Shown here: one piece after another, positions 1 through 10,032 of the stretch
Numbering within the stretch: position 1 is the stretch's first letter
Layout of the letters: every line of letters begins with the position of its first letter
Source: Microbulbifer okhotskensis
Lineage (GTDB): Bacteria; Pseudomonadota; Gammaproteobacteria; Pseudomonadales; Cellvibrionaceae
Assembly: GCF_023895975.1 (NCBI RefSeq)
Contig: NZ_JALBWM010000014.1
Span: 1 to 64,000 of the forward strand
Length of the DNA: 64,000 nt
Reading direction: 5' to 3'
Notes under the pieces: generated by a model
Databases searched by the model: none
Told to the model about the DNA's origin: nothing
Seen by the model: only the letters and a program-made list of their open reading frames with translations
Position numbers and translations under genes: made by a program

Positions 1-185
1 CGAGCGGTACAGTGACTATGGGGCTATAGCTGCATGAAACTGTCCGAAGTGTTGACTTAGGTAATACTGATTTTGGAGCTGACAAACCCATAAGCGATGC
101 AGGTACATTGCGCACATACTCGGGTTCTGAAATTGATAGAAAATCGAAAGACACTAGGGCAAGGGGGGGTTGCTTGATTTATATC

Positions 186-214
186 AAAAAAAGGGGGCCG
201 GGCCCCCTTTTTTT
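186..214 (-). terminator. Bidirectional intrinsic terminator after valS
   Basis: A seven-base A run, five G, a CCGGG centre, five C and a seven-base T run form a near-perfect palindrome. It starts about 43 bases past the valS stop. On the minus strand it reads as a GC stem followed by a U tract, the form of a Rho-independent terminator; being symmetrical, it can also stop transcription from the left. The 185 bases to its left hold no gene I can recognise. Confidence 0.85.
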
Positions 215-256
215 AAACTCAGATCCGCTCTTTATCGGAGCAGATTACCAGAACCA

Positions 257-3031
257 TTAAAGGTTGCTGATTTCCTCAAGTTGCTGTTGCAAACGCTCTT
301 GGGCACCTTTCATTTCTGCGAGCTTGTCCTTTTCCTTGGCAACAACGGCTTCGGGGGCTTTGTCTACAAACTTGGGATTGTTGAGTTTGCCTTCAACTCG
401 TGCGAGTTCTTTAGATAGCTTATCAATCTCTTTTTGCAGACGCGCGCTTTCGGCTTTAACGTCGATCAGGCCGGCCATGGGTACTAGCAGTTCTAGTTCA
501 CCTACCAGGGCGGTAGCGGAAGCGGGTGCGGATTCGCCGCTTTCCAGCCAGGTGATCTCCTCAAGGTTTGCCAATTTGGTCAGAAGGTTACGGGATTGCT
601 CTAGTAGTTCTTGATCTCTAGGAGAGCCATTTTTGAAGAAGAGAGGAATGTTCTTTTTCTCTGCGATCTTCATTTCACCGCGAATATTACGGATGCCATC
701 AGTTACTTGCTTCAACCAGGCAATAGCCGCTTCGGCTTCCTCGTCGATCTTGCTGTTATCGGCCTCTGGGTACTGTTGCAGCATAATGGTGTCACCCTCG
801 GCCCCGGCGAGGGTTTTTACACGCTGCCAGATTTCTTCGGTGATAAACGGCATCAGTGGGTGCGCCAGGCGCAAAATGGTTTCCAGCACGCGGATCAGGG
901 TACGGCGAGTGCCTTTCTTGACTGCGTCGGAGGCGTTGTCGTCCCACAGTACCGGCTTGGACAGTTCCAGGTACCAGCTGCAGTATTCGCTCCAGATGAA
1001 GTCGTACAGGGCCTGGGAGGCGAGGTCGAAGCGGTAGGTGTCCATGGCTTCGCGCACGGTGATCTCGGTGCGCTGCAGCTGGGAAATAATCCAGCGGTCG
1101 GCGATGGTCAGTTCAAAATCCGTGCTGCCGTCCTGTCCACAATCGTGCTCTTCGCAGTTTTGCAGTACGTAACGGGAGGCATTCCAGATCTTGTTACAGA
1201 AATTGCGGAAGCCTTCGATACGGCCCACGTCAAACTTGATGTCGCGGCCGGTGGAGGCGAGGGAGTAGTAGGTGTAGCGCAGGGCGTCGGTGCCAAAAGC
1301 AGAGAAGCCTTCGGGGAAGTCCTTGCGGGTTTGCTTTTCGATCTTCTCGCGCAGGTGCGGTTGCATCAGGCCTGAGGTGCGCTTCTCTACCAGGGGTTCC
1401 AGGTCGATACCGTCGATGAGGTCGATAGGATCGATTACGTTGCCCTTGGATTTGGACATCTTCTGGCCGTGGTTATCGCGCACCAAGCCGTGTACGTACA
1501 CGGTGCTGAAGGGCACTTCCTTCTTGAAGTAGAGGGTCAGCATCATCATGCGTGCAACCCAGAAGAAAATAATATCGAAGCCGGTGACCAGTACGGAGCT
1601 GGGGTGGAAGGCTTTCAGCGCTTCGGTATCTTCGGGCCAGCCCAGGGTGCCGAAGGTCCACAGGCCGGAGGAGAACCAGGTGTCGAGTACGTCGTCGTCC
1701 TGGCGCAGGCTGATGTCGGCGCCCAGGTTGTGCTTCTCGCGCACTTCTTCTTCGCTGCGGCCCACGTAGACTTTGCCTTCGTTGTCGTACCAGGCGGGGA
1801 TGCGGTGGCCCCACCACAGCTGGCGGGAAATACACCAGTCCTGGATATCGCGCATCCAGGAGAAGTACATGTTTTCGTAGTTTTTCGGTACGAACTCGAC
1901 GCTGCCATCTTCAACAGCGGCGATAGCCTCATCGGCCAGCGGCTGGGTTTTTACGTACCACTGATCGGTGAGCCAGGGCTCGATCACGGCACCGGAGCGG
2001 TCGCCATGGGGCACCTTGAGGGTGTGGGGTTCCACTTTTTCCAGCAGGCCGAGAGCGTCCAGGTCATCGACAACTTGGGTGCGCGCGGCAAAGCGCTCCA
2101 TGCCCCGGTATTTTTCCGGGACGGCGTCGTTCAGGTGGGCGTCGGCATCGAGGATGTTGATCATCTCAAGATTGTGGCGCTGGCCCATTTCGTAGTCGTT
2201 GAAGTCGTGGGCCGGGGTGATTTTTACACAGCCGGTGCCGAATTCACGATCAACGTATTCGTCGGCAATAATCGGGATTTCGCGGTCTGCCAGGGGCAAC
2301 TTGATGGTCTTGCCAATCAGGTGCTGGTAGCGCTCGTCTTCCGGGTGTACGGCGACGGCGGTGTCGCCGAGCATGGTTTCCGGGCGGGTAGTAGCGACTA
2401 CTAAGTGGCCGGAGCCGTCGGAGAGCGGGTAGCGGAAGTGCCACAGGTGTCCCTGCTTCTCTTCGTTTAATACTTCCAGATCAGAGATGGCGGTGTGGAA
2501 TTTCGGGTCCCAGTTCACCAGGCGCTTGCCGCGATAAATCAGGCCGTCTTCATACAGTTTGACAAAGACTTCCTGCACCGCTTTATAGAAGCCGTCGTCC
2601 ATGGTGAAGCGTTCGCGGGACCAGTCGGGGCTGGCGCCCAGGCGTCGCAGCTGGCGGGTGATGGTGCCGCCGGACTCTTCCTTCCACTCCCAGACCTTCT
2701 CAATAAACTTGTCGCGGCCCAGGTCGTGGCGGGATACGCCTTCGGCGCCCAGCAGGCGCTCTACCACCATCTGGGTGGCGATACCGGCATGGTCGGTGCC
2801 CACTTGCCAGAGGGTGTTGTCGCCCTGCATGCGGTGGTAGCGAATCAGGGCGTCCATAATGGACTCCTGGAAACCGTGGCCCATATGCAGGCTGCCGGTG
2901 ACGTTCGGCGGCGGGATCATAATGGAGTAGGACTTGGCTTCTTTATCCCCGGAAGGCTTGAAGTAGCCGTTCTCCTCCCAGGTTTTGTACCACTGCTGTT
3001 CGATGGCGTTGGGCTGGTATGTTTTGTCCAT
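257..3031 (-). CDS. valS: Valine--tRNA ligase
   Basis: Class I aminoacyl-tRNA synthetase that charges tRNA-Val in the cytoplasm and edits misactivated threonine. The class I signatures are both visible: HMGH at residues 49-52 and KMSKS near residue 524. The C-terminal anticodon-binding region ends in the coiled arm typical of ValRS (Leu/Glu/Lys-rich from about residue 860). Length is 924 aa, against 951 in E. coli. The open frame extends 22 codons upstream to 3097, but family proteins begin at the MDKTYQP methionine, so I chose 3031. The gene is followed by a strong terminator. Its upstream neighbours, a PA3833-like gene and holC, are in the same order as in Pseudomonas. Confidence 0.97.
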   Translation of the reverse strand: MDKTYQPNAIEQQWYKTWEENGYFKPSGDKEAKSYSIMIPPPNVTGSLHMGHGFQESIMDALIRYHRMQGDNTLWQVGTDHAGIATQMVVERLLGAEGVSRHDLGRDKFIEKVWEWKEESGGTITRQLRRLGASPDWSRERFTMDDGFYKAVQEVFVKLYEDGLIYRGKRLVNWDPKFHTAISDLEVLNEEKQGHLWHFRYPLSDGSGHLVVATTRPETMLGDTAVAVHPEDERYQHLIGKTIKLPLADREIPIIADEYVDREFGTGCVKITPAHDFNDYEMGQRHNLEMINILDADAHLNDAVPEKYRGMERFAARTQVVDDLDALGLLEKVEPHTLKVPHGDRSGAVIEPWLTDQWYVKTQPLADEAIAAVEDGSVEFVPKNYENMYFSWMRDIQDWCISRQLWWGHRIPAWYDNEGKVYVGRSEEEVREKHNLGADISLRQDDDVLDTWFSSGLWTFGTLGWPEDTEALKAFHPSSVLVTGFDIIFFWVARMMMLTLYFKKEVPFSTVYVHGLVRDNHGQKMSKSKGNVIDPIDLIDGIDLEPLVEKRTSGLMQPHLREKIEKQTRKDFPEGFSAFGTDALRYTYYSLASTGRDIKFDVGRIEGFRNFCNKIWNASRYVLQNCEEHDCGQDGSTDFELTIADRWIISQLQRTEITVREAMDTYRFDLASQALYDFIWSEYCSWYLELSKPVLWDDNASDAVKKGTRRTLIRVLETILRLAHPLMPFITEEIWQRVKTLAGAEGDTIMLQQYPEADNSKIDEEAEAAIAWLKQVTDGIRNIRGEMKIAEKKNIPLFFKNGSPRDQELLEQSRNLLTKLANLEEITWLESGESAPASATALVGELELLVPMAGLIDVKAESARLQKEIDKLSKELARVEGKLNNPKFVDKAPEAVVAKEKDKLAEMKGAQERLQQQLEEISNL

Positions 3032-3179
3032 GCGGGCGGGAAACCTTGTGTTTAACTGACTGCGTGCGCGGCATTTTGGCTCAGGATAGTCTGGCACTTG
3101 CTCTGGCTGCGCGGAAAAGGTGGGGAATTATACCGCTGGGGTCTGGTGGGCAAAAGGCGGCATTTTCGGTTAGTGTCGA

Positions 3180-4037
3180 TTAATCCCAAACACCGAGCTC
3201 ATCTACGACCTTCTCAATCTGGGCGCGCAGTTGGCGTTCCAGGTCTGGAAGTTGCTGAGCGACCAATTGCTCAATCAAATCGTGACGTTGACGCTCCTTG
3301 ACGGAGGGCTCTGCCTCTGCGGATGAACCGTCTTTTTCTGCCATGGCCTGCGCCATTACCAGTGCCTTGGTGCGCGTGTTCGAAGCGGTTGTCTTTTCTA
3401 TGGCTTCGGAAGTTGCGTGAGAACGGCTGAGCGTTTCGGCACTTTGCCTTTTGGGGAGGCGCCCACCGGTAAGCCGGGAGCGGATATGATCCGGCAGGAA
3501 AGGATTTTCTACTCGTGCCTCGGGTTCTGCTCTGTCTGCAGTTGTGGGCAGGTTTGCAGTAGCCGGAAGGGGTTCAGATTTTGATGCTTGAGGGCTATTG
3601 GCGGGCACTTCGGATTGTTCACTTTTGGGGGCTGCCTGGGTTTGCTCAGTATCGTAGGTATCGGCTGGCTCATCACTCTCAACTGCCAGCTCCTGCAGCG
3701 GGCGTAGTAGGGCCAGGTCAGATTCCGCCAGCGACATAGACTGCTGTGCCAGCATTTCCTCCTCAACCGGTGAGAATAGGATTGGCAGGTCGACTTCATC
3801 CTCGAGTGCCTGCGTATCTTCCGTTGTGTCGGATGTCGGCGCTGTACTTGGCTCAGCTGTGGGACTTATTGGCGGCTCTTCGGGCTCGCCCTGGCTAGCA
3901 ACCTGATTGAGCACAGGAATCTCATCGTCTTCGTCAGTGATGAGCAATTCATGCAGTGAATTGAGGTCGTCGAGTAATTCGCTGGGCTGCTTGCGCTGTT
4001 GTCCGCGATGCTTGTGTTTGTTTTTTCTGCCGGACAT
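3180..4037 (-). CDS. Acidic low-complexity protein between holC and valS (PA3833-like)
   Basis: A 285-aa protein of unknown function. It has a basic N-terminus (residues 1-18, Lys/His/Arg/Gln), a long acidic Pro/Ser/Ala/Glu-rich middle that looks disordered, and a short ordered C-terminus (about residues 245-285) predicted helical, rich in Gln, Leu and Arg. No signal peptide or membrane segment is visible. The gene sits 15 bases after holC and about 150 bases before valS, the position of the uncharacterised PA3833 in Pseudomonas, which some annotations label a chi-associated protein. Conservation of place, together with a conserved-looking C-terminal helix, suggests it is a real gene, but no activity can be named. 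Confidence 0.75.
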   Translation of the reverse strand: MSGRKNKHKHRGQQRKQPSELLDDLNSLHELLITDEDDEIPVLNQVASQGEPEEPPISPTAEPSTAPTSDTTEDTQALEDEVDLPILFSPVEEEMLAQQSMSLAESDLALLRPLQELAVESDEPADTYDTEQTQAAPKSEQSEVPANSPQASKSEPLPATANLPTTADRAEPEARVENPFLPDHIRSRLTGGRLPKRQSAETLSRSHATSEAIEKTTASNTRTKALVMAQAMAEKDGSSAEAEPSVKERQRHDLIEQLVAQQLPDLERQLRAQIEKVVDELGVWD

Positions 4038-4052
4038 GACTCTTGGGAGTGG

Positions 4053-4484
4053 TTACATACTCTGGGTAATCTTATGGGATTGTAACGGATATCCGCGGTC
4101 GCGAAAGTGACCAAATCGCAATCGTGAGCGTTTTAGCGGTTCCGGTTGTTGGATAACGATTTCTGCAAGGCGTTCAAAACGGCTGAACCACTTGGGCACT
4201 TTACTGCAGAGGTTGATCAGAAGCCCATGATGATCTGCGGGATCTTCGCCGCTATTGATCTCCACGGCGGCCTGTTGCAGCTCGGCTTGCGGTGCATGGG
4301 GCAGGAAGCTGTCCTCGCGAAATGTCCACAAAAGCTGGTCCAATGCTTTGGCCCGCTCAGGATTGTCTACGGCAATTAATACCCGCATACCCGCACGGTA
4401 GGCCTTTTCTGTCAGGCGGCAGGCGAAAATATCGGCGTGCTCCGGCTGTTCGGAGGAAAGGATATAGAAATCAATTCGAGTCAT
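4053..4484 (-). CDS. holC: DNA polymerase III subunit chi
   Basis: The chi subunit links the clamp-loader complex (through psi) to single-stranded DNA-binding protein at the replication fork. The 143-aa product has the HolC pattern: an N-terminal strand (TRIDFYIL), a helix with the Cys-Arg-Leu-x-Glu-Lys-Ala-Tyr signature, then the nucleotide-binding-like core with LLWTFREDSFLPH at about residues 51-63. I start at the ATG at 4484; the frame also offers a TTG two codons upstream. It lies between pepA and valS as in Pseudomonas. A terminator between pepA and holC means it probably has its own promoter or depends on readthrough. Confidence 0.93.
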   Translation of the reverse strand: MTRIDFYILSSEQPEHADIFACRLTEKAYRAGMRVLIAVDNPERAKALDQLLWTFREDSFLPHAPQAELQQAAVEINSGEDPADHHGLLINLCSKVPKWFSRFERLAEIVIQQPEPLKRSRLRFGHFRDRGYPLQSHKITQSM

Positions 4485-4535
4485 TATCAATACGGGTCAA
4501 ATATTTCTGGCCATGCGGTTGTGCCGCCTGTAGAC

Positions 4536-4560
4536 AAAAGCGGCCCACAAAGTGGACCGC
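4536..4560 (-). terminator. Intrinsic terminator after pepA
   Basis: On the minus strand a 9-bp stem (GCGGTCCAC with GTGGGCCGC, one G-U pair) closes a three-base TTT loop and is followed at once by TTTTGT. It lies 53 bases past the pepA stop. A second GC-rich hairpin (4573-4588, GCCCGC-AAGT-GCGGGC) sits between it and pepA. This should uncouple pepA from holC. Confidence 0.8.
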
Positions 4561-4613
4561 TCGGCTTGCCCGGCCCGCAAGTGCGGGCGCCGGCTATTGT
4601 GCGCTTTGGCTAC

Positions 4614-6080
4614 TTATTTGCCCAGTAGATATTCAACCAGTAGCGGAACCGGGCGGCCGGTCGCGCCTTTCTGGGCACCGGACTTCCAGGCACTACCGGC
4701 AATATCCATATGTGCCCAGTTGTAGTCTTTGGCAAATCGCGCCAGGAAGCAGGCGGCGGTGACAGAGCCGGCTTCGCGCCCGCCAATATTCTGGATGTCG
4801 GCAAAGTTGGAGTCGAGGGAAGATTGGTACTCATCCCACAGCGGCATCTGCCAGGCGCGGTCACCGGTGGTTTCTCCGGCCTGGAGAAGACCTTTGGCCA
4901 GCTCATCGTTATTGGCATAGAGGCCGGTGGCGTGGTGGCCGAGGGCGATAACACAGGCTCCGGTGAGGGTGGCAATATCAATCACGGCGCTGGGTTTGAA
5001 CTTGGCTGCGTAGGTGATGGTATCGCAGAGAACCAAGCGGCCTTCAGCATCGGTATTCAAAATTTCAATGGTCTTGCCAGACATAGAAGAAACGACATCA
5101 CCGGGCTTACTGGCGCGGCCACTGGGCATATTCTCTGCAGCGGCGACCAGGCCGACAACATTAATAGATGGTTGCAGTTCTACCAGGGCATTCATGACAC
5201 CAAATACGCAGGCTGCACCGCCCATGTCGTATTTCATTTCGTCCATGGAGAGGCCGGGCTTGATGCTGATACCGCCACTGTCAAAGGTAATCCCTTTACC
5301 GACTAACACCACGGGCTTTTCGCCGGCCTTTCCGCCTTTGTAATTCATGGCAATCAGTGCTGGTGGTTGATCGCTGCCTTTGGACACGCTGAGAAATGCG
5401 CCCATTCCCAGGGACTGCATTTTCTTCTCGTCCAGTACGCTGGTCGTCAGTTTGGGATGCTTTTTTGCCAGGGTTTTGGCTTGGGCTACCAGGTAGTTGG
5501 GGGTACAGATATTGCCGGGCAGATCTCCCAGGTCTCGGGCGACATTACTGCCCAGCGCTTGTGCTGCGCCTACTTCCATGCCGCGCTGGATGCTCTTCAG
5601 TTGCTTGCGGTCCTGAGCGTGAACGGTGAATTTTGCCAGAGGCAGTGGCTTGGCATCGGTGCGGCAGTGGGTAAAGCGGTAACTGGCCAGGCCGGCAGCT
5701 AGGGTAACTTGCTGTGCTTTCCAGCCACTGTCAGCTTCGTCGACATCGACTTCACACAGGTAGCTCACCGCTTCTTTAAAGTTTTTGACTGCGTTGGCGC
5801 TGGCTAGGGCCAGCTTGCGGAACTCTGCCTGGCTGGGAAGACCCTTGCCAGTGCGCACCAGGAGTACTCGCTCACTGGGAGCATCCATAAGATTGATCAG
5901 TTGGGTGCTGCCGGGCTTGGCTCCCAGGTCTCCCCGCTTGAGAATTTTTGCAATCATTCCCCCGGTTGATTCATCCAGGCTCTTGCCACTTCCGTTGAGG
6001 CCGTTCTTGGCATCTACTGAAATAATGGAGCAAGCACTGCGTTGTTTACTGATATCTGCGACCTTGGCGGAGAACTGCAT
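4614..6080 (-). CDS. pepA: Leucyl aminopeptidase (M17)
   Basis: Cytosolic two-zinc aminopeptidase that trims N-terminal residues; in E. coli and Pseudomonas PepA is also a DNA-binding regulator. The 488-aa protein keeps the M17 metal ligands (Lys262, Asp267, Asp285, Asp344, Glu346) and catalytic residues (Lys274, Arg348) in the motifs GKGITFDSGG and NTDAEGRL. The N-terminal domain (1-160) is the divergent DNA-binding/hexamer domain. The ATG at 6080 is the only good start. The gene diverges from lptF across about 190 bases. In the family this intergenic space carries the promoters for both directions. Confidence 0.96.
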   Translation of the reverse strand: MQFSAKVADISKQRSACSIISVDAKNGLNGSGKSLDESTGGMIAKILKRGDLGAKPGSTQLINLMDAPSERVLLVRTGKGLPSQAEFRKLALASANAVKNFKEAVSYLCEVDVDEADSGWKAQQVTLAAGLASYRFTHCRTDAKPLPLAKFTVHAQDRKQLKSIQRGMEVGAAQALGSNVARDLGDLPGNICTPNYLVAQAKTLAKKHPKLTTSVLDEKKMQSLGMGAFLSVSKGSDQPPALIAMNYKGGKAGEKPVVLVGKGITFDSGGISIKPGLSMDEMKYDMGGAACVFGVMNALVELQPSINVVGLVAAAENMPSGRASKPGDVVSSMSGKTIEILNTDAEGRLVLCDTITYAAKFKPSAVIDIATLTGACVIALGHHATGLYANNDELAKGLLQAGETTGDRAWQMPLWDEYQSSLDSNFADIQNIGGREAGSVTAACFLARFAKDYNWAHMDIAGSAWKSGAQKGATGRPVPLLVEYLLGK

Positions 6081-6269
6081 TTTTCGCTTTCCTTAAAATC
6101 TGACAAAAGATTGCATGTCTCTGGGCCGAGACATAGCAAGAATTTTTAGTGATAATGCTTCGCACAAGTTTAACCCGCCTATCTATGGATTGCTGTACCC
6201 GGTGGGAAACTTGCCCATTTTTGGTTCAGACTCCATCACACCGTTGTCACCAAGGAATTTGTTCGCCCT

Positions 6270-7403
6270 GTGATTATTTTTCGCTATCTCTGCCGCGAGC
6301 TGCTGCTTGCCACGCTGGCAGTCAGCGCAGTTTTGCTGTTAATTGTGATGAGCGGCCGATTCGTTAAATACCTGGCGGAAGCTGCTGCAGGTGATATCTC
6401 GGCTAATATCCTCTTTTCCCTGATGGGCTACCGTCTACCGGGGTTCCTGGAACTGGTTTTACCGCTGGGCTTGTTCGTTGGAATTCTACTCGCCTATGGG
6501 CGCCTCTATATAGAAAGCGAAATGACAGTCCTGCACGCCTGTGGCTTCAGTGATTGGCGTCTGCTGATGTATACCCTGATACCGGCATTTATGCTGGCTC
6601 TGTTGGTCGCTTCTATGAGTTTGTATTTCTCTCCTGCGGGTATGGAGCGCTCGACTAGCTTGCTGAATTCTGAAAAAGCCCGCGGCGAGTTTGATCACCT
6701 AGTGCCAAAGAAATTTATATCCACTGAGGCGGGCCGCGCCGTTTATTACGCGGAGGGACTCAGCGAGGATAAGTCCACCATGCTGGGGGTGTTCCTGGCT
6801 GAGTTGGGGGGGGGCGAGGGAGATACTGAGGCGGGTCAGCAAGTGGTAATTCGTGCGCGGGAAGGGGTGCAGGAAATTGACCCTGAAACTGGTCTGCGCT
6901 ACCTGGTATTGCGCGATGGCTTTCGATACGAGGGCGTTCCGGGGCAGCGGGACTATCGCCAGATGAAGTTCTCCAGCTACGCGGTGATTCTGGAGGTGCC
7001 CAGAGAACGCAATCGCTTGCGGGACCAAATGGAGTCGGCGTCTACCCTGGACCTTTTAAATGGTGAGAACCCTCAGCAAAAAGCTTACCTGTACTGGCGC
7101 CTGAGCCTTCCTATTTTAGTACTGGTGGTTGCGGTCTTGGCCGTACCCCTGTCTCGTACCAATCCCCGCCAGGGTCGGTTTGCAAAAATGATTCCGGCGA
7201 TACTGTTGTATATCACTTACCTGGTGATCTTACAGGGGGTTCGGGGCGCTATTGAGGATGGCAAGATCGCCAATCCAGCGATGATCTGGCTGGTACATCC
7301 TCCTTTCTTACTTCTCGGTTTACTGCTATTGGCCGGGAGAAGCTGGCGCAGAGCGCCGCCCAAGCGGTTGCCTGAGGGCGTGAAGGAGTCGCCAGATGAA
7401 TAA
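6270..7403 (+). CDS. lptF: LPS export ABC transporter permease LptF
   Basis: One of the two inner-membrane permeases of the Lpt bridge that pulls lipopolysaccharide out of the membrane, powered by LptB. The 377-aa product has the family layout: three membrane segments near the N-terminus (about residues 10-30, 50-75, 95-120), a large periplasmic beta-jellyroll (about 130-260), and three more membrane segments (about 275-360). It starts at GTG 6270 with an AAGGA box 13 bases upstream. The last 8 bases overlap lptG, so the two permeases are translationally coupled. Confidence 0.95.
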   Translation: MIIFRYLCRELLLATLAVSAVLLLIVMSGRFVKYLAEAAAGDISANILFSLMGYRLPGFLELVLPLGLFVGILLAYGRLYIESEMTVLHACGFSDWRLLMYTLIPAFMLALLVASMSLYFSPAGMERSTSLLNSEKARGEFDHLVPKKFISTEAGRAVYYAEGLSEDKSTMLGVFLAELGGGEGDTEAGQQVVIRAREGVQEIDPETGLRYLVLRDGFRYEGVPGQRDYRQMKFSSYAVILEVPRERNRLRDQMESASTLDLLNGENPQQKAYLYWRLSLPILVLVVAVLAVPLSRTNPRQGRFAKMIPAILLYITYLVILQGVRGAIEDGKIANPAMIWLVHPPFLLLGLLLLAGRSWRRAPPKRLPEGVKESPDE

Positions 7404-8457
7404 GCTCGATCTATATATTGCTCGCACTGTGGTCGTTGCTGTCGGTGGAGCTCTGCTGATTATTCTAGGTTTGACGGTTGTCTTTGCATTGGTCGACCAG
7501 CTGGGAGAATTGAAGAAGGGTTACGGCTTTGTCGATGCGCTCAAATACGTAGCCTGGACCTTGCCAGCGCGTATCTATGAGCAATTGGGTTTCTCAGCGC
7601 TAGTGGGCTGTTTAGTGGGCCTGGGTACGCTGGCTGGCACCAGCGAACTCACGGTAATGCGGGCCGCTGGGATATCCATAGGGCGAATTACCTGGGCAGT
7701 AATGAAGCCGATACTGTTATTGATTCTACTGGGCTTGGCCCTGGCTGAGTTTGTTATTCCCAAAACCAATGTGATTGCGGAAAGTGATAAGGCCCGCGCG
7801 CTTGGAGAATTGGAAGCCAGTGGACTTGAGAGTGGGCTCTGGCTGAAGGACAGCGGTGAGTTTGTCCATTTCAATGCGGCCTTACCGGATGGCGATCTAT
7901 ACGGCGTAACCCGCTATCACTTTGGTGCTGATCGAGAGCTTGAGCGGGTGGAGTTCTCTGAGCGAGGCCACTTTGACGGTGAGCGTTGGGAGCTGGAGAA
8001 CAGCCGCATTACCACTTTTACTGCTGAGCACACCGGCAGTGAGTTGGTGCCGGCGAGCGAGTGGAAGGCGGAAATTTCACCGGAGCTATTTGCCCTGGTG
8101 GTGCCACTGCCTGCAGACCTCTCGCCGCGTAACTTATGGGCTTACGGCAACTTTCTGGATCGCAAAGGCGAGGACTCCAGCCGCTATTGGCTGCAGTTTT
8201 GGAAAAAAGTATTGCAACCGCTCACCATTGCCAGTCTGGTGATGGTAGCTATTTCCTTCATTTTTGGACCCCTGAGGGAGGTCACCACCGGACTGCGTGT
8301 ATTTATCGGTTTGGTAGTTGGTCTGGTGTTCCAGTTTATTCAGGATATGTTGGGGCCTTCCTCCCTGGTATTCGGCTTTCCGCCCTTCCTTGCGGTTCTA
8401 ATGCCGATACTGCTGTGTTTTGGCGCCGGCTGGTATTTGCTGAGGAGAGCTCGTTAG
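7396..8457 (+). CDS. lptG: LPS export ABC transporter permease LptG
   Basis: Partner permease of LptF in the Lpt complex; its periplasmic jellyroll docks LptC. The 353-aa protein has the same 3+3 membrane segment layout, with the periplasmic domain at about residues 125-260 and the characteristic final segments ending at a basic tail. The start overlaps lptF by 8 bases and the intergenic arrangement pepA<>lptF-lptG is standard in gammaproteobacteria. No cargo-specific features stand out. Confidence 0.95.
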   Translation: MNKLDLYIARTVVVAVGGALLIILGLTVVFALVDQLGELKKGYGFVDALKYVAWTLPARIYEQLGFSALVGCLVGLGTLAGTSELTVMRAAGISIGRITWAVMKPILLLILLGLALAEFVIPKTNVIAESDKARALGELEASGLESGLWLKDSGEFVHFNAALPDGDLYGVTRYHFGADRELERVEFSERGHFDGERWELENSRITTFTAEHTGSELVPASEWKAEISPELFALVVPLPADLSPRNLWAYGNFLDRKGEDSSRYWLQFWKKVLQPLTIASLVMVAISFIFGPLREVTTGLRVFIGLVVGLVFQFIQDMLGPSSLVFGFPPFLAVLMPILLCFGAGWYLLRRAR

Positions 8458-8516
8458 CAGGTTGTTGGCAATCTAGCCGGCAGCCGACAGTGTGCTGGCC
8501 TACAGGGCTGTCCGGC

Positions 8517-8548
8517 GACAAACCAAGCAGGTGCCCACTTGGTTTGTC
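8517..8548. other. Perfect 11-bp inverted repeat after lptG
   Basis: GACAAACCAAG and CTTGGTTTGTC are perfect inverted copies separated by 10 bases, between the convergent lptG and RDD genes. There is no T run on either side, so it is not a canonical intrinsic terminator; it may stabilise the 3' ends or terminate weakly in both directions. Confidence 0.6.
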
Positions 8549-8618
8549 GTAGAGGGTTTGAGGACATCAGCCGCAAACCCGGAGATTCTTTTTCAAGGGG
8601 CCGTTGGGCAGTAGAGCT

Positions 8619-9134
8619 TCACTGCTTTGTCTTTTTCGGAAGTACGCGTACCTGAGATTCTGAGATAAGGTCATGCCAAGTGGCCTTATCGGATCTGGCC
8701 CAGGCAGAGAAATAGCCCAGGCCCAGGCAGGCAATGGAGAGTGGCGCGACAATGGCGCGCAGAATACATTGGCGCCAAGTCAGCTGCATACCATTCGGAC
8801 TGGCCAGCAACAACCGCCAGGCGCGCATTCCTACCGTTTGGCCAGCCGCGCGCCAAGACCAAAAGTAATATCCCGTGATTACCACCAGAGCCCCGAGTTG
8901 AAAGATGGGGCCGCCCACACAAGGGTTGTAGTCCATGGTTTCCGGTTGGCAGTTAAGACCGACTACCGTTGAAGCAACCATCATGGCGATAAAGCCATAG
9001 ATCACCATCAGGCCCATCAATATCAGCAGGTCATAAACCAGTGCCGCCAGGCGCGGGCCTACCCCGGCAATCGGGAGTTCAGTGAAAGATTTGGGGGTGT
9101 TTAAAGTGCTCACGGTTGTCTCCGCCGGTTTCAA
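8619..9134 (-). CDS. RDD family membrane protein
   Basis: A 171-aa inner-membrane protein. It has the RDD pattern: an Arg before the first membrane helix (GVGPRLAALVYDLLIL at about residues 25-40, with Asp in the helix), a second helix region at about 38-58, and a third near residues 80-100 followed by the typical GQTVGMRAWRL stretch. The mid-loop carries two Cys (about 79 and 87). RDD proteins are scattered transport-like membrane proteins; some act in ion exchange, but no substrate can be inferred here. It is convergent with lptG and stands alone. Confidence 0.85.
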   Translation of the reverse strand: MKPAETTVSTLNTPKSFTELPIAGVGPRLAALVYDLLILMGLMVIYGFIAMMVASTVVGLNCQPETMDYNPCVGGPIFQLGALVVITGYYFWSWRAAGQTVGMRAWRLLLASPNGMQLTWRQCILRAIVAPLSIACLGLGYFSAWARSDKATWHDLISESQVRVLPKKTKQ

Positions 9135-9189
9135 TTGGCGGAGATTCTAACAAACCTGTTAGCGCGGAAGGAGGGGGAGTGCGACGGAC

Positions 9190-9678
9190 TCAAAATTCGA
9201 CTTCAAATGAGAACTTAAACTTGTCATTGGAGAGAGACACACCGTAGTCGACTGAGTTGCCGATTTTACCCTCGCTAGTGGTATAGCGCAGCAGGCCGCT
9301 GCGCGAAGCGCGGGAGTTCTGCGCCTTATAGGTTTCCAGGCCCATTCTCAGGATTTTGGAGAGCGCCTTGCCGCCCGTGGTGGGCTTGAATTTATCTGGG
9401 TTGGTATGCATTTGCAGCCACTGGTAGTTAAGACGCCTTTGTACATTGCTCATGTTGTTGGTGCGCAGGTACTCTGCAGATTGGATTAGAGCGGCGTTAT
9501 CCATAGCAAATGCGGTATCGGAAAAGAGCAAACTATCGGACTCCATGTTCAAAGTTTGATGGGAGTCCGGAATAAACAAATCCTCGGCAGTACAGATACA
9601 GCAGGCGGGCAGCAGGAATAGGCCAAAAGCCCTTGGTACAAAGAGATTAGCGCTGTATCGGAAACTGCAGAGTGGCAT
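9190..9678 (-). CDS. Hypothetical small exported protein, possible lipoprotein
   Basis: I do not recognise this 162-aa product. It begins with a short basic/hydrophobic stretch (residues 10-29) ending in Leu-Leu-Pro-Ala-Cys, which could be a lipobox with Cys26, or an ordinary signal peptide followed by Cys-Cys. The mature part is hydrophilic: a helical, Asn/Gln/Leu-rich region at 60-120, then a Ser/Thr/Gly-rich end finishing in alternating Phe and charged residues (KFKFSFEVEF), which looks like beta strand. An AGGGG box eight bases before the ATG supports the start. It stands alone, and nothing nearby suggests a role. Confidence 0.55.
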   Translation of the reverse strand: MPLCSFRYSANLFVPRAFGLFLLPACCICTAEDLFIPDSHQTLNMESDSLLFSDTAFAMDNAALIQSAEYLRTNNMSNVQRRLNYQWLQMHTNPDKFKPTTGGKALSKILRMGLETYKAQNSRASRSGLLRYTTSEGKIGNSVDYGVSLSNDKFKFSFEVEF

Positions 9679-10032
9679 TCTTTTTACCCCTGGGTGTTAA
9701 CTTCTCATTTCGTTGGCCGCATGCGGTCGTTGAATTTATTATGGGTCACCCGTAACAAAGTATTTTGTCAGATAAATTAGGCGGCTCTTGCAACTTCACT
9801 CACTGGACAGTCCAGAAAATCCTGTCCTTTTACTGGAGGCCGCATGAAATGGGTACTTTTTCATTTTTGTCTAAGTGGTCGAGTCCGTGAGCAGGGGGCC
9901 GCCAATGTTTTTTTATTATCGTTTTGATATTTGAACGTCATATTTGATGAAAAAACTGTCTTATATTCCCACGGTTGGAACATCATTCGACAGTGCCAAG
10001 GCTTAGCCGCCAGGATTGAGTGCCAATTTGCG
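9679..10032. other. Non-coding gap with one possible short reading frame
   Basis: Between two minus-strand genes. The only thing I can point to is a 27-codon frame on the plus strand at 9844-9927, preceded by GGAGG four bases before its ATG and encoding a hydrophobic peptide. It could be chance. I see no RNA gene, terminator or repeat that I trust in the rest. Confidence 0.3.

Noticed and set aside
1..185. Partial gene or RNA at the left edge
   Set aside because: No reading frame of useful length, tRNA structure or promoter pair is visible.
611..1375. 254-codon plus-strand frame inside valS
   Set aside because: Antisense shadow of valS; no motif and no binding site.
1469..2404. Long 311-codon plus-strand frame inside valS
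   Set aside because: It is antisense to the fully conserved valS frame, has no ribosome binding site and its composition follows from valS codon use.
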